Shown here piece after piece: positions 19,955-26,229 of a stretch of 26,229 nucleotides of DNA. Within the stretch, counting starts at the first letter, position 1. Each line of letters opens with the position of its first letter. The notes under the pieces were generated by a model. The model was given only the letters and a program-made list of their open reading frames with translations, did not search any database and was not told the origin of the DNA. This DNA is from Pigoraptor chileana (taxonomy: Eukaryota > Opisthokonta > Filasterea), in contig CALSCR010000199.1 in the NCBI GenBank assembly GCA_943704495.1, positions 1-26,229 of the forward strand. Direction: 5' to 3'. The position numbers and the translations under genes were made by a program.

Positions 19955-20115
19955 GTGTTAGATGCGCGGCCGGATCAGCGCACATCAGTGTCAGCCATTT
20001 GGACTCAGATCAGTCAGCAAGCCGAGCGGCGCAGGCCCGCCGCGTATTAGTCTCTGGACTCAGTGGAGCCGGGTCGACTGAACCGGGTGGCCTCGGAAGG
20101 TGGCTTTTGCCGGTT
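19955..20115. other. GC-rich island with hairpins in AT-rich intergenic DNA
   Basis: Base composition rises abruptly against its flanks. It contains a 6-bp stem GCGGCG/CGCCGC with a 6-base loop (20026-20043), a CCGG...CCGG self-complementary pair near 20069-20086, and a 9-base direct repeat TGGACTCAG at 20000-20008 and 20055-20063. It could be a structured noncoding RNA, a regulatory CpG-type patch or inserted DNA; it matches no RNA family I recognise. Confidence 0.35.
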
Positions 20116-20765
20116 ATGCGGGCGCCACAATTAATGACCTTACAAAAAGCTTATCCCTTTGTCCGGCGCTGTGTATGTCATACATAGCGATTTCGTAATT
20201 TTTTGCCAAAAGGTCATTTTTCCGTTAATTCACTAGTGGACCACCCCCACATGCTTAGAAGTTTCCGACGCACCTTTTCCGAATCCAACGGTGGTGGAAT
20301 CGCCTGCTTCAAGGAATGAAAACTGAACAACCGAACGGTTTGAAGATCACAATTTTGCTGCGTATCTAATACACAGCGTTTTAAGAAAAAGCCAAGAGGC
20401 AAGTGTACTGAGCGCTACCCTTGCCAAGAGGAGGTCTTCGCACACAATTACCCCTCTTCTTTCTGTGCCAATGGTCTGCATGACAATTGTGAAGTTCCCG
20501 AATGTGTTGTGGAATCGACCAAAATGATGTCAATAGTCATTGTATCGTCACTATGACCGCTGGAAGCACTTAGTAGCCCCCACGAAAGTATGATTTCAGT
20601 ATATTTTGCATGAATTGAAAGTGGCCTCCGACATTTGTTGCATTAATCGGTACATTTCAAATTAATTTACCCGAGCGGAGTTCGCGTGTGCTGAGGCTCC
20701 ACCACTCACACATGTGTGGCAGTTCACAGAGCATCTTCATTCCTTTTCATCTCCTAAGCAGTGTT

Positions 20766-20771
20766 TATATA
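20766..20771 (+). promoter_or_regulatory. Candidate TATA box of the uL3m gene
   Basis: TATATA, within TTTATATA at 20764-20771, lies 183-188 bases before the uL3m ATG. Initiation about 30 bases downstream would give a 5' UTR of roughly 155 bases. The region is AT-rich, so a chance match is possible. A CCAAT at 20468-20472 is too far upstream to weigh much. Confidence 0.3.
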
Positions 20772-20953
20772 CTGAAAGAATAACATACAGCCTCCAGCGC
20801 AGTATTGGCATATCTTTCGTTTAATCTATGTGTGGAGTCTTCTATTGTGCATCGCAATCGAAATTTTGTCGTATTTGAGGCGAGATTACAAAGGAGTGAA
20901 GTCTTCTGTGTGGTCTTACATTTCCGCTCCAGAGAACATTATCTTCACACAAA

Positions 20954-21769
20954 ATGAGCGCGCTCGTGCGCTCGGCGCTATGGAGGCGCCCCATTTCGTA
21001 TGCAATGCCACTGTCGATGTCGTTGGCTCTTAAGTTTGGAGGGCGGGTGGATGCGGCATTGTTGCCCGTGGCTGCGACGTGTGCGCTTTCACAGGTCAGG
21101 CACGCTCGCACGCTCCCACCTGCGCTTCTGCTGGATGCCGTGCACACACTGCCTCTCGAGTTGAATGCAAAGGCACCCGGTGCAAAGACTCCCACGCCGC
21201 AGTCTGTGCGGACGGGCGTGCTTGCGCGGAAGGTCGGCATGACATTTGAGTGGGATTTGTGGGGGAAACGACTTCCACTCACAGTTCTGCAGGTGAGGGG
21301 AACGATGTGGATGTGTTTACAAACCATGGCTCAGATTTCAGTTCTTTTGGTCTGCGGTTTGGAAATTGGTCACGTTGTTAGGTATCTCAAGTACCGTGTG
21401 TTAATGTGTGTGTGTCCATCTTTCGTCCCTTGCAGTTGGAAGATGTTCAAGTGGTCTCGCAGAAAACCGTGGAAAAGCATGGCTACAACGCTCTCCAGGT
21501 ATGCATCCCACCCAGTGTGACTCATGAATTCTCAGTTGGTCTTCGCAAACAATATGTCGTGCTGATAATATATTGTGTGTATCCATGTGCTCACATGGTT
21601 CTAATCGATGTCGTATTATTTTCATCTCTGCAGATTGGCGCGTTTAATGTCCACTCTGGTCGCTCCGTGTCGCGAACAGTTAAGGTGGGTTATGTCGCCG
21701 TGATTGCGTTGTGATTTGGCTGCGATATGCCTTGTGTCATCTTCATCTTGCGCGTTAATGCGTCCCTAT

Positions 21770-21812
<43 letters not shown>

Positions 21813-23487
21813 GTTCTTTTCTCTCGCGCTTACTTATTCACTCACACACATTCTCTATATTACTTATCTCACTATGCACAAACTGGTATGGGTATCTGTT
21901 GTGTCATATGCGGAATTTGTTGCTACTTCACCTCACCCATGTGTGTTTCATGCAACGCATGTTGCCGAGGTTAAAATAATGCATGCTCTCTGCAGTTGTT
22001 GAAGAAACCATTCCCGCCGCATCACAGGGTATGTATCGTGCGATTGACATGAGCACCAAGAAGGAACTGTCGGAATTCCGTGTGACAGAGGATGCACTCC
22101 TTCCGTCAGGTATGGCTGCGTTAGTGGCACAAGAAGATGTGTTTGTGGAAGCGCTCTCTCTCTCTCTCGCCCTTTTTGTTGTGGGGTCCATTGGGCGAGC
22201 GCCTAAGACGCCGCCTTGAATCCTACATCTCTCTTTCACACATACACACACACACATTATAGTTGGTATCAGTTTGTTTAATCCTTGGTATCAGTTTGTT
22301 TAATCATGGGTTGCACATGAGGGCGTGTGCGCACGTATGGACCTCACTCGTTATGATTGCGATGTATATTTGTTTTGTTTCGTTTTTTCTTCTCTTTATT
22401 CTTATTTTTTTGTATTGCGAATGTATTTTCCATGGTTTTATTTGCAGGAACACCTCTTACGGCAGCACACTTTCTGCCGGGACAATATGTGGACGTTCAG
22501 GGAACCACGTATGTTCATGCTGCCCATAAGCACGCACACCATTGATAGTTTAGTTATTGTATCGTTTTTTCCTGCTCCTTTTGCAGCTCTGACCCTGTCC
22601 AATGCACATATCCAAATACACACATATACACACACATATACACACACACACAAATCGACCTCGACTGCATGCACAGCAAGGGCAAGGGATGGGCTGGACC
22701 CATGAAACGCCACGGGTTTAAGGGTCTTGGAGCCTCCCACGGTGTGTCCCTTAAGCACCGAGCGCACGGATCTATCGGTCAGAATACGGCGAGTTTTTGA
22801 GTTTGTGTTTGATATTCACACACACACACACACACACACACAGTCGCCCACTTGCCTGCTTCTGAGTGGTGGATGTACTGCTTTGCTGCACTTTGTCCGC
22901 ATCGCATCAAATAGTACTGGTTGTGCTGATGTCATTGAAAATTCTCGACTTAACTTCCTCTTCCCCCGCTCTAAACGCAAACATATACGTGAACACTCGT
23001 CATTATTTTTTGAATATACAGTCACCAGGACGTGTTTTCAAGGGCAAGAAGATGGCAGGGCGAATGGGCGGCAAACACTCGACGCAGTTGAGCCTTGAGG
23101 TGCGTATTGTATTGTGCAATCTAAATAGTGTGTTGCTGTTTTGCAGTGTATTTCTTGTAGTTTTATTGATTGCCATCTGTCCTCGCGTGTGTTGTGTCCC
23201 AAAATTCCTTTCCCTCTTTCCTGTACCAGTACTTATTTCTGTCTTCGATCGTTGCACACACACACACACACACACACTTGCAGGTATTCAAGGTCAACAA
23301 CAAATTCAATCTCGTATTTGTCAAGGGATCTGTTGCCGGTCCAAAAAAGTCGGTGGTTCGCATCACGGATGCCCACCGCAAGAAGCCATTTGCGGCGCCT
23401 CCGTTCCCCACTTTCCTTGGCGATGTCTCGCTTTTGCCCGAAGAAATTGTCGCACCTGTGACTGACCGTGACCCTGGCTCGCAATAA
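20954..23487 (+). CDS. MRPL3: Mitochondrial large-subunit ribosomal protein uL3m, eight exons, 329 aa
   Basis: uL3 binds 23S-type rRNA and helps assemble the large ribosomal subunit. Exons: 20954-21292, 21436-21498, 21634-21684, 22028-22109, 22448-22508, 22677-22788, 23022-23099, 23284-23487. Start is ATG with A at -3. The first ~50 residues ([20 protein letters not shown] onward) are Arg-rich and nearly free of acidic residues, as in a mitochondrial targeting peptide. Landmarks: [10 protein letters not shown] (~88-97), [74 protein letters not shown] and [10 protein letters not shown]. The joined protein aligns to bacterial L3 without gaps through exons 3-4 and 6-7. A Pro-rich tail of about 37 residues follows the usual end. 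Intron 6 is GC-AG. The acceptors of introns 3 and 5 were chosen by homology over stronger-looking upstream sites. Cytosolic uL3 is excluded because it is far longer and lacks this bacterial-type spacing. Confidence 0.93.
21771..21808 (+). repeat. (CT)19 microsatellite in uL3m intron 3
   Basis: Nineteen CT units run without interruption inside the 343-base intron 3, about 220 bases before its acceptor. It is a pyrimidine run but too far from the acceptor to be the ordinary polypyrimidine tract. Confidence 0.97.
22263..22305 (+). repeat. Two-copy 22-base tandem duplication in uL3m intron 4
   Basis: TTGGTATCAGTTTGTTTAAT plus C occurs at 22263-22283 and again, identical, at 22285-22305, separated by one C (period 22). 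It follows a (CA)n tract at 22237-22256. The perfect identity implies a recent duplication. Confidence 0.95.
22618..22652 (+). repeat. CA/CATA-rich tract before the acceptor of uL3m intron 5
   Basis: An imperfect (CA)n tract with CATATA interruptions lies between two candidate in-frame 3' splice sites (exon starts 22587 and 22677). If the upstream site is used, this tract becomes coding, giving a Thr/His/Tyr-rich insert. Confidence 0.9.
22789..23021 (+). other. GC-AG spliceosomal intron (uL3m intron 6)
   Basis: The exon ends ...CAG-AAT-ACG and the intron begins GCGAGT. It ends ATATACAG before TCA-CCA-GGA. This join is phase 0 and gives [18 protein letters not shown], gapless against bacterial L3 (GSIGQ-N-x-x-PGKVFKGKK). 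No GT donor nearby gives the right frame: the next GT (in GCGAGT) leaves phase 1, and the one before it (in ATCGGTCAG) also does. A C in place of T at donor position 2 is the only deviation; positions -1 and +3 to +6 are good. Confidence 0.85.
22817..22842 (+). repeat. (CA)13 microsatellite in uL3m intron 6
   Basis: Thirteen CA units occur about 30 bases after the GC donor. The tract ends in CACAG, which resembles an acceptor, but it lies only 55 bases into the intron and joining there would break the reading frame. Confidence 0.97.
23255..23277 (+). repeat. (CA)n microsatellite next to the acceptor of uL3m intron 7
   Basis: About eleven CA units end six bases before the TTGCAG acceptor (exon start 23284). 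They occupy the place where the polypyrimidine tract would normally lie. Confidence 0.97.
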
Positions 23488-24145
23488 TGAGGAGGGCGAC
23501 GCCGCGTGTGTGTGTGTGTGTTAGTTTGTTCGGGTTTGGTTTTGTGTTTTGCATATCGCGGGGGCTGTGACTTCGAGTCAGCAATTGGCTCATGTGAGAC
23601 TGACTAGAGACTAAAATCACTCTCAGGCATACAAGTCTGTGCATGTATTGTTTTTTCTCTAATGTGTGTGTGTGTGTTTTCATGGCTGTATTGAGTCGCC
23701 TTGTCCGCCGTCTGTAACGACAGTGGATGGCAATTATTATTAGAGCAAAGAGTGGAGGGTACAAGCCCAGGTAAAAAACGCAAGGTGGACACAAAAGAGA
23801 TATCCATGTATGTGGGCATGTGTGTGTGAAGTGTAGGATTCAGTCCATCTCCTGGTGTGGACTCCAACAATGAGAGAGACTAAGAGACAGACCGACAAAG
23901 CAGACGAGCATAAGTGGACAAAAAAAAAGAAAGCGAGGAAACGCAAGCAGTGAACAAAAAGGCATAAACGGGAAAACACAGCAACAACAAAAACTATGAA
24001 AAGTGAAGGACATACGCGGGTAAAACAAACGCAACAAGCAAGTCTTTTTAGACGAAAAAAAGATAATTTCTTGATCAAAAAGATACATAGTAAGAGCCGA
24101 TACACAACAAATAAGTCGAGATTTTTGGTTTTAACTGCCGGTATA
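23488..24145. other. Convergent 3' region between uL3m and the RING ligase gene
   Basis: The two genes point towards each other here and their 3' UTRs must share about 650 bases. (GT)n tracts lie at 23505-23521 and 23663-23677 on the plus strand. A purine/A-rich stretch at 23880-24070 would read pyrimidine-rich in the RING transcript. There is no AATAAA or ATTAAA for either strand's transcript. I see no further gene; frames of up to 197 codons on the minus strand are low-complexity Phe/Leu/Cys-rich readings of the A-rich sequence. Confidence 0.7.
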
Positions 24146-25461
24146 TCACACGTCGAGAGCAGAGGGGATGCCAATAGAGCCCGTCGCCGACAAAGGCAAA
24201 GGGACCAGCACAACGCCCGTGCTACCGTCAGTGGCGTTGATGGAGGACCGCTGATCAGGCTCCACCTGCACACGCACAGCCGACACCGGGTATGCCGGCA
24301 GCGCCACCTCGGGGTCCAGGACGCCATTCGCAATCAGTTCGTGCTGCTCTCCAAGAATGTTGTGCTTGCAGAGCGGGCACGTCCAGTGGTTTAGTAGCCA
24401 CGGGCAGATGCACTCGGCATGAAACTCGTGTCCGCACGGAAGCACCTTGACATCCTGCAAATATGTTTGTGATTGTGTTTGTGGAGTTTGGGTGACAAGG
24501 AAGACGATTTAAAGGCACTGTTATCAATTTGTAAACGTGCGCGCTTTATCGACGCATGTACAGCCTATTGCTTTCGTGCATGGAATCGTTGCAGTCAAAT
24601 AGCAATGGACATACGGAAACGGGCAAGAATAAACAGGCGAGAGACAAACACACTCACCACTCCGACAATAAATTCGTCGAGGCAGATTGCACATGTCTCG
24701 CCTTCGCTTCCTTCCACGTGCTGCTGCGTGCTGACATACCGCCGCATTGGCAGCGACTTCACCGCTTCCTTGGCGGCATCTTGGAGACGCCTGGTGCGCT
24801 GTGCATACGCTTGGATTTGGCGGCGGCGGCGAATGTAGTACACACCGAGAACGAGGACGGTCACCACGCAAAATATAATGAAAAAGACGGCCACGTCGAA
24901 AAAGAGGCGAGAGTAGACGAGATGAAACAGGGACAGCTCGGCTCCAACAGAGACCGCGGCGGTTGCTGTGTTTCCCGACTGCGAGACGAGAGAGATAATC
25001 TTCACGCCAGAGTTGAGGCTGACGCTAATCACGGGAATGGGAACGTTTTCCTGGGCGCTCATAATGACAACGCGAGTGGGGTCGTCGTTGACTATCAAGA
25101 CGGCAGTGGCGCCCGCATTGTAGGCATTCATGGCCTTTGTATAAAAGGTGCAGTTCCTGTCCGATCGCATGACAACCGCAATCCATTTTGTTGCGTTGTT
25201 TGCGGGTGCGTTGTTGATGGGCATGCACGCCGCTGGAGGGTCAGTCGGCACGAGCAGTCCGGAAAAGGCAACGATGGGGCAGAACGTCCCGAATATACCT
25301 TCAAACTCAATGACAAAAGTAAGGTTTGAGGAAGTGAAGGATGGATCGGTGAAAGTGACGTCCACCGCTGCGAGCATCGTGGATTCTGACGAAGCCTTTG
25401 CCGTGGTCGCAAGGAGGACGACAAGAAGGGCGATCGCCGCTCCCGACATGATGCGCGCCAT
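24146..25461 (-). CDS. PA-TM-RING E3 ubiquitin ligase (RNF13/GRAIL/RMR type), two exons, 370 aa
   Basis: This type I membrane protein of the endomembrane system presents a lumenal protease-associated (PA) domain and a cytosolic RING that recruits E2~ubiquitin. Exon 1 is 25461-24658, exon 2 is 24454-24146, with a GT-AG intron of 203 bases (GTGAGT...TTGCAG). Start: ATG in a strong context (A at -3, G at +4), giving [20 protein letters not shown], a signal peptide. The PA domain spans ~50-160 ([25 protein letters not shown]). A transmembrane helix lies at ~186-210, followed by RRRR as a stop-transfer. The RING-H2 uses Cys257, Cys260, Cys275, His277, His280, Cys283, Cys294, Cys297 (C-x2-C-x14-C-x-H-x2-H-x2-C-x10-C-x2-C), with the E2-contact Trp and Pro of [12 protein letters not shown]. 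All eight ligands are present. A 73-residue tail follows and the stop is TGA. The intron splits the RING between its second and third ligand. Substrates are unknown; vacuolar-sorting (plant RMR) or trafficking (RNF13) roles are both possible. Confidence 0.94.
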
Positions 25462-25552
25462 CTTTTCTCAGTCGGTGCAGGTTAAGCACTGAAAAAACGC
25501 TGTGAATATGCGCCCGAAAATATGGATCTCTTTGTCTGAGTACGTGAATGTG

Positions 25553-25560
25553 AAATATAT
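25553..25560 (-). promoter_or_regulatory. Possible TATA-like element of the RING ligase gene
   Basis: On the minus strand ATATATTT lies 92-99 bases before the RING start codon. Initiation about 30 bases downstream would leave a 5' UTR of about 65 bases. It is a weak match to TATAAA and rests on position alone. Confidence 0.25.
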
Positions 25561-25719
25561 GAGTTGTCGAACAACGGAAATGGGTCGCACTTATTAACGA
25601 CGATGCGGTGTTCAGCGGTCAGTACGTTGTGGAGTGCGAGGAACCATGCGAGGAGTAATTTGCGGGTGACGCCAACAAAGGAGAACAACGAAGGAGAGTG
25701 TGTGTGGTGTGTGGTGTGC

Positions 25720-25726
<7 letters not shown>

Positions 25727-25773
<47 letters not shown>
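25727..25773. repeat. (GA)n microsatellite upstream of the RING ligase gene
   Basis: About 23 GA units run without interruption, preceded by GT-rich sequence at 25699-25718. It lies about 270 bases upstream of the RING start codon, where GA/CT tracts can act as GAGA-type promoter elements. No function can be shown from sequence. Confidence 0.97.
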
Positions 25774-25777
<4 letters not shown>

Positions 25778-26108
25778 TGCGGTGGGTTTGAGTGAACGTA
25801 TCCCAGTACAGTGTGTGCAGAATTGCAAAGGGGTGTCACCGCATTTCTGACCACAGCACGGAACCAAAAAAAGAAACCGCAATAAAATAAATTCGACGGC
25901 CATACATAATCAATACTTAAGCCCCGGTAGAAATAAATTATCGATTGAATCGATCCCCGGATGTTTATCAATCACAAAATCGATTCGGTCATATATAACT
26001 GCGGGGCATACTAAGTAGCTATGGATAAGCTCTGGGTACAAATATCCCGGATGTGCGTACTGGATAGGAATAATTTAATACCCTCGGCTAGTTTTTGCCG
26101 CCGGCTCA

Positions 26109-26134
26109 GGAAACGGCACAGTGTGCCGGTTTCC
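26109..26134. repeat. Near-perfect palindrome upstream of a TATA box
   Basis: GGAAACGGCACA at 26109-26120 and TGTGCCGGTTTCC at 26122-26134 are reverse complements apart from one extra base in the right arm, with a single G between them. The centre of the element is about 40 bases before TATAAA at 26159. It could be a dimeric transcription-factor site or an RNA/DNA hairpin. Confidence 0.85.
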
Positions 26135-26158
26135 AGCTGTGGCAGAAGACATGAGAGG

Positions 26159-26164
26159 TATAAA
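26159..26164 (+). promoter_or_regulatory. Candidate TATA box of a gene beyond the right edge
   Basis: TATAAA in the context GAGGTATAAAGG is the best TATA match in the window. Transcription would start near 26190, and the last 40 bases are A/T-rich with no ATG, as expected for a 5' UTR running out of the window. No coding sequence of that gene is visible. Confidence 0.45.
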
Positions 26165-26229
26165 GGTCTTCAATCCTTTTTCAACATTCGTTTAAAGCAA
26201 AGAAACTTTCATTTTTTGTGTGGACGAAG

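Larger units (their letters stand above)
19665..20953. other. Intergenic region between protease and uL3m, no protein gene seen
   Basis: This stretch holds the protease 3' UTR (T-rich to about 19800), a GC-rich patch at 19955-20115 and AT-rich sequence up to the uL3m promoter. The short reading frames show no domain. A 9-base inverted repeat (AATGACCTT at 20133-20141 and AAGGTCATT at 20210-20218) and the palindrome GTATG-T-CATAC near 20172 are present. I found no tRNA, 5S or spliceosomal RNA signature. Confidence 0.65.
25462..26108. other. Upstream region of the RING ligase gene, no gene seen
   Basis: The first ~300 bases should hold the RING gene promoter and include the (GA)n tract. Beyond 25850 the sequence is AT-rich with a 7-bp inverted repeat (ATCGATT-G-AATCGAT, about 25939-25953) and a nearby ATCGATTC. 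I recognise no coding domain or structural RNA. Confidence 0.6.

Noticed and set aside
20011-20092. A type II (Leu/Ser-like) tRNA, suggested by GTCAGCAAGCCGAGCGGC
   Set aside because: The start resembles the D-arm region of such tRNAs, but there is no matching 3' acceptor strand (TGCTGAC) and no proper T-loop (GGTTCGANTCC), so no cloverleaf forms.
20842-21327. A 161-codon minus-strand frame across uL3m exon 1
   Set aside because: It is antisense to a well-supported exon and shows no domain.
23740-24333. A 197-codon minus-strand frame overlapping the RING gene 3' end
   Set aside because: It is a Phe/Leu/Cys-rich reading of A-rich 3' UTR sequence in a different frame from the RING exon, with no conserved motif.
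1-26229. A dedicated multi-gene defence, biosynthetic or mobile system
   Set aside because: The four genes are unrelated in function, have separate promoters and orientations, and carry no transposase, integrase, terminal repeats or operon organisation. I see ordinary eukaryotic gene neighbours.

Overview
This is eukaryotic nuclear DNA, most likely from a free-living flagellated protist or an early-branching opisthokont or apusozoan relative. I cannot name the species. The evidence is spliceosomal GT-AG introns (one GC-AG), a HYDIN homologue (a protein of motile 9+2 cilia), a nuclear-encoded mitochondrial ribosomal protein, a secretory-pathway aspartic protease and a PA-TM-RING ubiquitin ligase. 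TAA and TGA both act as stops and no in-frame stop needs reassignment, so the standard code fits.

Layout: a (CA)n microsatellite runs off the left edge (1-79). Bases 652-15783 on the minus strand are one uninterrupted 5043-codon gene for HYDIN. A 1.8 kb divergent intergenic region follows (15784-17602), with a CCAAT pair and a TATA box facing the next gene. At 17603-19664 (+) lies an eight-exon pepsin/cathepsin D-like aspartic protease. A gene-less stretch (19665-20953) contains a short GC-rich, hairpin-forming island. At 20954-23487 (+) lies an eight-exon gene for mitochondrial ribosomal protein uL3m (MRPL3). It converges on a two-exon PA-TM-RING-H2 E3 ligase gene at 24146-25461 (-). The right end (25462-26229) holds the RING upstream region with a (GA)n tract, then a near-perfect palindrome and a TATA box that probably belong to a plus-strand gene beginning beyond the window.

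The four genes have unrelated cellular roles (ciliary central apparatus, lysosomal or secreted proteolysis, mitochondrial translation, endomembrane ubiquitination). Nothing suggests an operon, a mobile island or a dedicated multi-gene system. The points most worth a second look are the 15 kb intronless HYDIN beside intron-dense neighbours, the ~1000-residue P-loop insertion that splits one HYDIN ASH domain, and the splicing of the uL3m gene. The uL3m gene has a GC-AG intron, and two introns where homology and the strongest-looking acceptor disagree, one of which could exonise a CA microsatellite in frame.
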